A stretch of DNA of 64,000 bases from CAVVSQ01 sp963848825. GTDB taxonomy: Bacteria > Planctomycetota > Planctomycetia > Gemmatales > Gemmataceae. Location of the stretch: positions 186,001 to 250,000 of the forward strand of contig CAWKFA010000016.1 in assembly GCA_963848825.1 (NCBI GenBank). Reading direction: 5' to 3'. The position numbers and the translations under genes are program-made. The notes below the pieces were generated by a model that did no database searches, was not told the origin of the DNA, and saw only the letters and a program-made list of their open reading frames with translations. This document shows positions 43,875-55,700 of the stretch, one piece after another (positions within the stretch are counted from its first letter, which is position 1; each line of letters begins with the position of its first letter).

Positions 43875-46800
43875 ATGTTTCTCTCCTGGTGGCGTGGCCT
43901 GATAGCATCGGCGAATCCCCAAGCAAGCAGGACCAAGGCGGACAAACGTTTGCGGATCCCACGCAAGTTTCGCGCTGCCATGCGGGTGGAACAGTTGGAA
44001 GATCGCCTCGTTCCCGCCTCCGGCCAGGCCAACGTGTTTCTCAATCTGCAAAATGCCACGGCTCAGCTCAATACCGTTACCGCGGCGCGCTCCACGACGG
44101 TCCCCGTCTTCATTGACTTTGATAGCGTGGCGCAGGGAACATCCGGAGGCGTTGGCGGCGGCACATTTTACGTGCTTTACGATCCCAACGTCCTATCCAT
44201 CAGTGAGACGGCCACGTCAGTGGGCCCGGATATCAAGCCCGGTTCGCTGATTTCCAGCATGCCGGCTTTCTATACACTGGCGCCAGCCACGGGTTTTTCG
44301 ACCGGCGTTGTCGCTGTTGGGCTAAATCACGGAGGCACGACGTTCCTGACGGGTGCACCCTCAGGGCATCTCATCGAACTCGACTTTCATGTTGTCCAGA
44401 CTGCAAGCCTGGGTAACAGCACATTGCTGGATTTGCAGTCCGTTTTTGTGGATGCGAACGGCAATCTTCGTCCGTCGGTTATCCACGACCAGGGTGGGAC
44501 CTCCTATGCCATGTCACCCGCCCCTTCGAATTATGCGGCGATTGGCACGACCGGCAATTTGACCCAGGCCGGCCCGCGGAGCCCCAACACAATCGTAAAT
44601 CCCTTCAGTCCCAACGACAGCGATTCCAGCGACGCGGCTATCCAGATTGTCGCGCAGGCACCCAACCTGGCGCCCACGGCCGTGGCCGACACGTACAATA
44701 TGGCCCCGAACAATGCCAACTTCACACCGACATTAACCGTGGCGGGCCTGGCTAGTGGAGTGCTGGGCAATGATAGCGCCACGGCCAATGGTCCCATGAG
44801 CGCGGTGTTGACCGGCGGTAGCGCGACCTCGGTAACGGCACAGGCCAGCGGCATCAGTAGCGTGACGGAGTCGGGTTTGACGGTAACCGTCACCACGACC
44901 GCCAGCATGACCATGCAGGTGGGTGAAGAAGTCACGCTGGCGGGAGTCCCCCTGCCGCCGCAGGGGACCTACAACGGCACCTTTGTGGTCTCGGGCGTTC
45001 TCTCCCCCACCCAATTCACTTATCAGAGCGCTTTCGCAGGCATGCCTAGTTCGGCCGGCGGCACTGTTACAAACGTCACGCAAACACTTTATAGTGCGGC
45101 GACGCCCCACGGAACCGTGACGCTCAATGCCAACGATGGCTCGCTTGCCTACACGCCGGCCGCGAATTATTCGGGCACGGACACTTTTACTTACCAGGCG
45201 GTGGATGCGGTCAGTAACACGCCCAGCGCACCGGCCACCGTGACGGTGTATGTCGGCGGCTATCTTTCGATCCCGCAAAATTTGACGGCAGGCGCGGTTG
45301 GCTCGCAGCTCGTTGTGCCCGTAAACATCCTCGACCCCAACCCCGCCAATAGCGGTGGACTCGATGGAGTCACGTTCGGCATCAACTATGACGCGACGGT
45401 TTTCTCGGTGGCATCGGTAACCAATGGAAGCGTGCCAACAAACGCCGGCTGGGGCGGCCTCACCGCCAACACGACTACGCCTGGAAGCATCATCATTACT
45501 ACCGGCGCGACGGGTGGCGCTCTGCCAGTCAGTTTCACCACAGGCGGTTCCCTGGCCCTTATTACATTTAACGTGATCGGTTTGCCAAGTTCCGGCAACA
45601 AAAGCGTGGTCAACTTGGCCGCCACCAGCCCGCAAACGGCGGAGATTGACGTAGCCGGCACGGGCAGTCCGGTGTCGCTACCCTTTGCCGTGGCGCCTGT
45701 GGACAACACGAATTTTAACGGTAGCCCCGGCACGACGGACGGCCTGGTTATCTTTGCGGGAACCACCAATACCACGACGACGGTAAGCGCCGCCGTGGGA
45801 GGCTCAGCGGTGACAACGGTGACTTATGGTACGCCAGTGACTTTGACCGCCACGATTGCTCCCTCGGGGGGCGGCAATGCGCCTGGCGCCGGTTCGGTTG
45901 ATTTTAAAGACGGCGCCAACGATCTTGGAACTGTTAGCACCGAATCTGTCGTGGGCAGCAATGCAGTTTTCACTTTAATCACCACGGTTAGCCAGTTGCA
46001 GGTCCTTCAAGCCGGCGGCGGCATCCATACGATTACAGCCATTTATTCGCCGAGCTCCGCGTTCAGCGGCAGCACAGGCACCTTGGCTGGCGGGCTGGCG
46101 GTAACGCCGGCAAGCTTGACGATCACGGCCAGTACAAACGCAAAGACCTACGATTCAACGACGAGCGCCGTGGCGACACCGACGGTAGCTGGCCTGGTTG
46201 GTAGCGACACGGTGACGGGCCTGGCGGAAACGTATACAAGTGCCAATGCGGGCACGAGCAAGACGCTGAACGTGAGCGCCTACACGGTCAATGACGGCAA
46301 CGGCGGCAAGGATTACACGGTCACGACTGTCAGCAACACGACGGGCGTGATCAACCAGGCAGCCCTGACCATCACGGCGACGACGAACACCAAGGGGTAC
46401 GACTCGCTGACAAGTGCGGCGGCCGCACCGACAGTAGCGGGCCTCAAGGGAGGCGACACGGTAACAGGCCTCGCGGAAGTTTACAGCAACGCCAACGCGG
46501 GCACGAGCAAGACGCTAAGCGTCAGCACCTTCACTGTCAATGACGGCAATGGCGGCAATAACTATGCGACCACCACCGTTGTGAATACGACGGGCGTGAT
46601 CAACAAGACCGCCCTCACCATCACCGCCAGCACCAATACCAAAACCTACGATGCGACGACCAGTGCCCTGGCCACGCCGACCGTAGCGGGCCTGGTTGGT
46701 GGCGATACTACTTCGGGCTTGACTGAAGTCTATGCCGACGCCAATGTCGGTTCGGGCAAGACGCTGAGTGTTAGCGCCTTCTCGATCAACGACGGCAACA

Positions 46801-49800
46801 GCGGCAACAACTATGCCGTCACGACGGTGGCGAGCACGACCGGCCTCATCAACAAGGCAGCGCTCACCATCACGGCGAGGCCGAACACCAAGGTGTTCGA
46901 CGGCACCACCACGGCGCAGGTAACGCCGACGGTATCTGGCCTGCAAGGCACCGACACGGTGACGGGCCTGACCGAGGTTTACAGTGACGCGACGGTCAAC
47001 ACGGGCAAAACGCTGTCGGTCAGCGCCTACACGGTCAACGATGGCAACAGCGGCAACAACTACAGCGTGGCTACGGTGATCAACAATGCTGGCGTCATCA
47101 ATCCGCTGCCTGGCAAGGCCCTGATTTCACTCGATGTCGGCGCGGGCGTGACGGCAGTGACGGCAACACGTTCGAGCGTGGTCAAGGTCTTCATCGACTT
47201 TGACAATCACACGGCGGCGGGAACGTCCACCGGCTCCAACGGCGGCCTGGCGGGCGGTTCGTTTTACGTGCTGTATGATCCGTCAGTCTTGACCATCAGT
47301 GAGACTGCGGCGGCGTCGGCAGCGACATCAAGCTGAGTACACTGCTGTCGGGCAATTCCTCCTCTTACAATTTGACGACTGGTGCGGGTTTCTCGACCGG
47401 GGTGGTGGCGATTGGCCTCAATCACACCGGTTCGACCTTTGTGAACGGCAATGCGACGGGTCATCTGCTCGAGCTTGATTTCCATGTGGTGCAAACGACG
47501 TCGCTGGGTATCAGCTCGCTGGTGGATTTGCAAGCCTCCTTCACGGACGCGACGAGCGGCGTGCGCACGACGAACATCCATGACAAGGGTGGCTTGCTGT
47601 ATGGGCTGTCACCGTTGCCGACCCAGTACGCCTCCTTGAGCACGGCGGGCACGTTGACGCAGGCGGGTGCCTTGACGCCTGGGCAATTCAGTCCGGCGGA
47701 CAACGACAGCGCCGATGCGGCGATTCAGATCGTGACCGGCACCCCGGCACTGGCGCCGACGGCGCGTACGGACAACTATAGCATGGCGCCGAACACGGCG
47801 AACTTCACGAGCGCGATGACCATCACGGGACTGGCCAGTGGCGTTCTGGGCAACGACACGGCCACGGCGAATGGCCCCATGAACGCGGTATTGACGCTGG
47901 CGGGAACGACCAGCGCGCTGGTGAGCCCACAGAATAGCAGCATCGTGACGGCCAGCGAGACGGGCAACGTGGTGACGATCACCACGGCGACGGCCACGGG
48001 CTTGGTGGCCGGCGAAGGGGTGACGATCACCGGGGCGGGGGGTTACAACGGCTACTACGCGATCGCCTCGGTGCTTTCGAGCACGCAGTTTACGTACACG
48101 GCGACGGCAACGAACATGCCCAGCGCCAGTGGTGGCACGGCCAGCGCCGGGGCCACCGCGGTTTACACGGCGGCGACGGCGCATGGCCAGGTGTGGCTCA
48201 ATAGCCTGGATGGGTCCTTCGCTTACAGCCCCAATGCCGATTACTTGGGGACGGACACGTTCACCTACAAGGCGGTGGACGCGGTCAGCAACACCGCCAG
48301 TGCCAACACGACGGTGACGATCAACGTGGGAGGGTTACCTGAGCATTCCGCAGAATCTGGTGCCGGCGGGTAATCTGGTGGTGGTGCCGGTGAATTTGGC
48401 CAGCGGCAATGCGGCCAACAGCGGCGGCTTGACCAATGCCACGATTGGCATCAATTACGACGCCAGCAAGTTGTCGTTGCCGAATGGTCCGGCGGACGTG
48501 ACGGAAGGATCGCTCAACACGGCCGCGGGCTGGACGAACTTCACGGTGAACACGAACGCGGCGGGCAAGATCGTCATCACGACCTCGAACACGGGGGGAG
48601 CAGACACCGATCAGCGATACAGCGGCGGGATCGCTGGCCTTTATTACCTTCACGGAGATTGGTTTTCCGACGGGCACGAGCGTGGTGAACATCTCGGGGC
48701 TTGATCCGGCGGTTACGGAACTGGACGTGGCGGGTACGGGAACATCGGGGAACTCGCTGGTGTTGCCGTTCGCGGTGGCGCCGGTAGACAACACGAACTT
48801 CAACGGGGCGGCGGGGGTGACGGATGGGCTTGTCACGTTCCCGGTGCCGATCACGACGACCTCGACGGTGAGTGCGAACGTGGGGGGTTCGTCGGTGGCG
48901 ACGGTGGTTTATGGCACGCTGGTGACGTTGATGGCGACGGTGGTGCCGGCCAGCGGGGGCAACGGGCCGGTGGTGGGTTCAGTTGATTTCCGGGATGGGG
49001 CGCTGGATTTGGGGACAACGACGACGGAGACGACATCGGGGAACACGGGCATCTTCACCCTGGTAACGACGGCGAACCAGTTGCAGGTGATTTTGGCCAA
49101 TGGCGGGGTGCACACCATCACGTCGAACTATATTCCGGGAGGCTATTTCACTCCCTCGTCGGCGACCTTGGCTGGCGGTCTGGCGGTAACGCCGGCAAGC
49201 TTGACGATCACGGCGAGCACGAACACCAAGACGTACGATGCGACGACGAGTCGCCGTGGCGACACCGGCGGTAGCCGGCCTGGTTGGTAGCGACACGGTG
49301 ACGGGTCTGGCGGAAGCGTATACGAGTGCCAATGCGGGCACGAGCAAGACGCTGAGCGTGAGCGCCTATACGGTAAATGACGGCAACGGCGGCAAGGATT
49401 ACACGGTCACAACGGTCAGCAACACGACGGGCGTGATCAACAAGGCAGCCCTGACCATCACGGCTACGACGAACGCCAAGGGGTACGACTCGCTGACAAG
49501 TGCCGCTGCGGCACCGACGGTAGCGGGCCTCAAGGGAGGGGATACGGTAACAGGCCTGGCGGAAGTTTACAGCAACGCCAACGCGGGCACGAGCAAGACG
49601 CTAAGCGTCAGCACCTTCACGGTCAACGATGGCAATGGCGGCAATAACTATGCGACCACCACCGTGGTGAATACGACGGGTGTGATCAGTAAAGCGTCCC
49701 TCACGATCACGGCGCTTACCAACACGAAGAATTACGATGGCACGACGAGCGCGGCGGCGACGCCGAGCGTGGTCGGACTCAAGGGTAGTGACACGGCGAC

Positions 49801-52754
49801 GGGGGTAGCTGAAGTCTATAGCGACGCCAGCATTGGCACGAGCAAGACGCTGTCGGTTTCCGCTTACACGATCAATGACGGCAACGGCGGCAACAACTAC
49901 ACCATCGCCACGGTCAACAACAACACCGGGGCCATCACCGTCGGGCCCTTCAGCAAGTATGTCGTCAGTATCGTCGGCAGTACCACGATTACGGCTGGCC
50001 AGGCGTTCTTGTTTACGGTGCAGGCAACCGACGCGCTCGGCAACGTGGTCACAAGTTACAACGGGCCCATTACGTTGACAACAACGAGTAACCCGGTCGA
50101 CCCGCTGGGCAATTTCCCGCTCACCGGCCCTATCTTTAGCAATGGGTTTGGTTTCTTCCAGGGGAACCTGGAAACTGCTGGTTCCTACACGCTTACAACA
50201 ACAGGCACCAACGGAACGGGGACTTTCTCAGGCACCAGCGCACCATTTACTGTGGTCGCATCGTTTACTGATCATTTTGTCGTGACCGCGCCGGCAACTA
50301 CCCTCACCGGCGCGGGAACGGCCGTTAACGTCTCGGCCTACGATCATTTCGGCAATCCCACGCCGAACTACAATGGCACGGTCCAGCTTTCCAGCACCGA
50401 TGGCGCGGCCCAGCTCGGCCCACAATATACGTTCACAACCTCGGGTGCGAACCCGGACAATGGCTCCCATACGTTCAACGTCAATCTCCTTACGCCCGGC
50501 AACCAAACCGTTACCGCCGCCGATACCACCGCCACGAATCCCACGATCACGGGGACAAGCAATGTCATCGCGACGACGGGCCTGGTCGTTACATCTTTCA
50601 ATCAGACAGCCACCGGCTTCACTGCCACGTTCAACCGGCCAATCGCTCCCACGGACCTCACGCTCTACGGCTCGAGCCCAAACACAGTGAGGGATGTCAC
50701 TTTGCGTGGCAATCACGTTGGCAACATTCCTGGGACGTTGATTGTGAATCCGTCCAATCAGAGCATTACTTTTTCCGCCACGTCAAACTACCTCGAGGAA
50801 TTAAATAGCGTCTACAGTGCCAACAACTCGGCGGCGCTCCCTGATGACACGTATACCGCGAAGCTTATAAGCGGTTCAGGCAGCAATGGGTTTATCGACC
50901 TCTCGGGAGACCATTTGGATGGCCTGAGCAATTTCGGCCATGCCAACTACAGCCACTCCTTCGCGACGTCCTTCCAACGCAACGCCACCCCGGTCCTGGC
51001 GCTGCCCGATTTCGCACGTGGTCCCGACAGCGGCAAGCCGATCAAGGTGCCCAATAATACTACCGCCGGCATTCCCATCACGCTGTTCAGCGCGGTTAAT
51101 GTCACGGATGTCACGTTTTCGCTCAGCTATAATCCCGCATTGCTTCAGATCAACAGCACTCTTGCGGGCATCACCAGCGACGCGTCTGATCCGGCGGCCA
51201 CGTTTACCCTGGTTTCCAATAGCGGCGGGTTGGCTACGCTGCACTACCACGATAACAACCCGCAATCCGGAAGCTTGGTGCTCGGAGACCTCGTGGCGGT
51301 GGTGCCCAACAGTGCCGCCAATCTCTACCAGGTCAAGGAGCTAATCACAATCAGCAGCATCGTGATCAACAGCGGAGCTGTGGCCGGCGCTGTTGGTTCC
51401 ACCAGTGTGCACGTCAATGCCTACTTTGGCGATGTCAACGCCGATGGAAATATCGACGGCGTGGATACGTTGACGGCCAACACGGTGGCGGTGGGCGCCG
51501 CCCCCGGTTTCGACGCCTATCAGCTTTTGGATCCGGCCATCATTGGCGATGTGGCGGCCGATTTGAACGTGGATGCGGGCGATGTTTCCGTTATTGACCT
51601 CTTCACCGCTCATCTCAATCCTACTCAGATCCCAGCGCCGCCTGGTTTGGCGGTGACGTCGCCCAATGCATCCGACCCCGTCCTGAGCTTAAGTACATCA
51701 ACGCCGATGAACGGTGACGGCAGCTTTGCAACCGCACCTGTCGTCTCGGTGATGCTTGACCATGCGCGGCCCGAGGGCAGCAACGGGCTGAACGAGGCCA
51801 TCTTGGCGCTCACCTACGATCCGGCGCAATTGAGCATTACATCAGCGGATATCACGCTCGGCTCGCTGCCCGGGCAGGGACAGGGTTGGAAGATGTGGTC
51901 GGTGATTGATGCTTCCAGGGGCCAAATCGGCATTGAAGTTTTCAGCCAGACGCCCCTGACCGTGTCTCAAGCAGGCAGCCTGGTGAATCTCGCCTTCCAT
52001 GTCGTGCCTGGAAACGTGCGGCCGGAAACGGCTTGGACCGCAGTGCGCCTGGTCAATGCCGTGGCGCCGACGGGGCAATCGTTCGGTACGGAACTGGCTG
52101 ACTCCCATGGGCCCATGATTCTCAGTCCCGGCCTGGACGTCCTGGTGGTCCCAATGACTGGCGCCATTTTAGTCGGCGACAGCAGTGTATTTTCGAGCGG
52201 TACGAAGGCGACACCAACGCCTGCTGAAATCTCGACTGCGGCCGACAGGGAGGTCACCCAGGTGATCGTTCACGGCGCGGAACCGTTGCCGGAGGCCTCT
52301 GCTGAAATTCGTGTGCAAGTTAACGAAAATCCAACAGTTCACGGCCTGGCCGCTGTCGTGATGATTGGTGGCATGCCAGCCCTGGCAACGAGTTTGACGG
52401 GCGCCGGTAGCTGGGTGAACACCCAGGTTGTCCAGATGGTCAATACGGCGCTGACACAGCGCCTTGCCGACGGCGGCCAGTGTTTTGCAACTCGCGGACC
52501 GTTTGTTCCTGGCGATGGCACGAAAGGCGGATGACGCCGACGGGGACCTCGCCGGCGCCTTGTATGGCAACCTGGCGCCATGGCTGGAAGCGGTGCCGAA
52601 TGCTGAGCAAGCCCCCGACTCGATCCCGGACTCCGATGACGAGATGTTGGCGCCGACCGAGGCTTGTTTGCCCACTCCAATCTCGATTCTTGACAGAGTT
52701 TTTGCGGACATTGGCGACGATAGCAATGATCTCACCGATTTGGGTGGTTACTAA
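43875..52754 (+). CDS. Giant modular surface protein B: cohesin-like, Ig-like, 7 YDG repeats, dockerin-like
   Basis: About 2,960 codons across five frame breaks (a missing base at about 47308, extra bases at about 48335, 48604 and 49250, and a break at about 52465). The start ATG 43875 (MFLSWWRGL) is chosen because gene C begins with the same residues; the frame is open 29 codons upstream. N-terminus: RIPRKFRAAMRVEQLEDRLV, no hydrophobic signal. Approximate modules: cohesin-like 44016-44510; Big_9-like with one inserted module 44680-45255; cohesin-like to 45760; Ig-like to 46110; YDG 1-4; cohesin-like/Big_9/cohesin-like/Ig 47107-49195; YDG 5-7; filamin-type Ig 49945-50575; Ig; cohesin-like 50990-51400; dockerin-like 51405-51640 (DVNADGNIDGVD, DVAADLNVDAGD); cohesin-like to 52140; tail ILDRVFADIGDDSNDLTDLG. 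Probably surface structural; 158 bases after gene A. Confidence 0.75.
46112..47100 (+). repeat. YDG-type repeat array, protein B units 1-4
   Basis: Four 249-base units (TYDSTTSAVATPTV, GYDSLTSAAAAPTV, TYDATTSALATPTV, VFDGTTTAQVTPTV). The third and fourth are near-copies of protein A units 21-22. Confidence 0.85.
46616..49968 (+). repeat. 3.35-kb near-identical direct repeat, copy 2 (within giant gene B)
   Basis: Partner of 37555-40905. Four frame breaks of gene B fall inside it. At each, copy 1 is in frame and differs by one base, for example an extra T in gacgacgagTcgccgtggcg near 49250 and an extra A in gcagAcaccgatcagc near 48604. Conversely copy 1 has an extra base at about 39431 that copy 2 lacks. 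Confidence 0.85.
49195..49945 (+). repeat. YDG-type repeat array, protein B units 5-7
   Basis: Three units in the same order as protein A units 23-25 and nearly identical to them at the base level. The first contains the frame break near 49250. Confidence 0.85.
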
Positions 52755-52794
52755 AATAGCCCGGTTTCCAGTCTCCTAACAGACGAGTCATTCT

Positions 52795-55700
52795 ATGTTC
52801 CTTTCCTGGTGGCGTGGCCTCGTCAAACTGGCTGACCCCATTGCATACAAGTCCAAAAAACCCAAGCGTGTTCGCGTACCGCGTAAGTTTCGGGCTGCCG
52901 TGCGCCTGGAACAACTTGAAGAGCGCGTTGTCCCCTTCGGCGGTCAGGCCAATGTGTTTCTGAATCTGCAAAATGCGACAGCTCAACTCAACACGCTATC
53001 GGCCGCGCGTTCGGCGACGGTCCCCGTTTACATCGACTTCGATAGCGTTACCCAGGGATCGACCGGCGGCGTAGGCGGCGGGACGTTTTATGTGCTTTAT
53101 GATCCCAACGTGCTTTCGCTAAGTGAGACCGCCACAAGCGTCGGTCCCGACGTCAAGCTGGGCTTTCTTCTTTCCAGTATGTCGGCCAACTATGCTCTCT
53201 CACCGGCAACGGGCTTTTCGACCGGTGTCGTCGCGGTCGGTCTGAGCCACTCCGGGTCGACTTTTCTCGGCGGCGCTCCATCGGGACACCTCATCGAACT
53301 TGATTTTCATGTAGTCCAGGCCACGAACATTGGCAATACCACGCTCCTGGACATGCAATCGGTTTTTACCGACGTGAATGGCAATTTTCACCAGGCATCG
53401 ATTCACGATCAGGGAGGTGCCTCTTATACGGTCGTGCCCGCTCCTTCGAATTACGCGACGATTGGCACGACTGGCACTTTGACCCAGGCCGGCACGCTGA
53501 GTCCCAACACTGCCGTCAATCCCTTCAGTCCCAACGACAGCGATACCACCGACGCCGCTATTCAGATTGTCGCGCAGGCGCCGAACCTGGCGCCCACGGC
53601 CGCGGCCGACACGTACAACATGGCCCCCAACAATGGCAACTTCACACCAACATTAACCGTGGCGGGCCTGGCCAAGGGTGTGCTTGGCAACGATAACGCC
53701 ACGGCCAACGGTCCCATGAGCGCGGTGTTGACCGGCGGCAGCGCGACCTCGGTAACGGCACAGTCCAGCAGCATCAGTAGCGTGACGGAGACGGGTTTGA
53801 CGGTAACCGTCACTACGACCGCGAGCGTGAACATGCAGGTGGGTGAAGAAGTTTCGCTGGCGGGGGTTCCCCTGCCGCCGCAGGGGACCTACAACGGTGC
53901 CTTTGTGGTCTCGGGCGTTCTCTCCCCAACCCAATTCACTTATCAAAGCGCTTTCGCGGGCATGTCAAGTTCCGCTGGCGGCACCGTCACCAACGGCACG
54001 CAAACACTTTATAGTGCGGCGACGCTTCACGGGACCGTGACGCTCAATGCCAACGATGGCTCGCTCGCCTATACCCCGGCCGCGAATTATTCGGGCACGG
54101 ACACTTTTACGTACCAGGCCGTCGATGCGGTCAGTAACACGCCCAGCGCACCGGCCACCGTGACGGTGTATGTCGGCGGCTATCTTTCGATCCCGCAAAA
54201 TCTCACCACCGGTGGCATTGGTTCACAGCTCGTGGTGCCTGTAAACATCCTCAATCCTAACCCCGCCAACAGCGGCGGCCTTGATGATACTACAATCGCC
54301 ATCAATTACGACGCGACGGTTTTTTCCGTCGCCGGGGTGAGCCAGGGAAGCGTGCCTGCGGGTGCCGGTTGGAACAACCTCGCTGCTAACACCAATATCC
54401 CAGGCAAGATTATCATCAACACCGGAGCGACGGGAGGTAACTTACCGATCGCTTCGACAATAGGCGGTTCGGTCGCGATTATCACCTTCAATGTCATCGG
54501 TTTGCCATCTTCTGGCACCAAAAGTGTCATAAATCTCGCCGGCACCAGTCCACAAGTTACCTCCCTTGATGTCGCTGGCACGGGTACACCGACGCCACTG
54601 CCTTTCGCCATCACCCCGGTCGACAACACGAATTTCAACGGTACGCCCGGCCAAACCGACGGCTTGGTGACGCTAAATCCGATTGCCAGCACCACCACAA
54701 CCGTCTCGGCCTCGGTGGCGGGGTCCACTGTATCCAACGTTTCCTACGGTACGCCGGTAACGCTGACCGGTACCGTCGTACCCGCCTTCGGAACCAACCC
54801 GCCAAGCGCTGGCTCCGTTGACTTCCGAGATGGACTCATCGACCTTGGAACCATCAGCACGGACTCAATTTCAGGCACCAGTGCTATTTTCACCTTAATT
54901 ACGTCGGCCACTCAGTTGCAGACCATACAAGCCAATGGCGGCGTTCACATCATCACGGCAATATATACACCTGGCTCGGCGGGCTTCAGCGGCAGCACCG
55001 GTACCCTTTCGGGTGGGCTCAAGGTTACTGCCGCGCCTTTGACGATTTCGGCATTAACCAACACAAAAACGTACGACTCGACGACAACAGCGTCGGCAAC
55101 ACCGACAGTCGCCGGCCTCAAGGGCGCGGACACGGTGACGGGATTGGCCGAGCTTTACGCCGACGCCAACGCGGGTTCGAGCAAAACGTTGTCAGTAAGT
55201 GCCTACACAATCAACGACGGCAACAGTGGCAACAACTATGCGGTCACGACGGTGAGCAACACGACCGGCCTCATCAACAAGGCGGCGCTCACCATCACGG
55301 CCCGTCCCAACACCAAGATCTTCGACGGCACCACGACGTCGCAGGTAACGCCGACGGTATCTGGCCTGCAAGGCGCCGACACCGTTACGGGCCTGACGGA
55401 GCTTTACAGCGATTCGGTGGTCGGCACCGGCAAAACGCTGTCGGTCAGCGCTTACACGGTCAGCGATGGCAATAGCGGCAACAATTACAGCGTGGCGACG
55501 GTGATTAACAATGGTGGCGTCATCAATCCGCTGCCTGGCAAATCGCTGGTCTCTCTGGATGTGGGCGCGGGCGTGACGGCGGTGACGGCGGCGCGGTCCA
55601 GCGTGGTCAAGGTCTTCATCGATTTTGACAATCATACCGCGGCGGGAACGTCCCTGGGCTCCAACGGCGGCCTGGCGGGCGGCTCGTTTTATGTCCTTTA

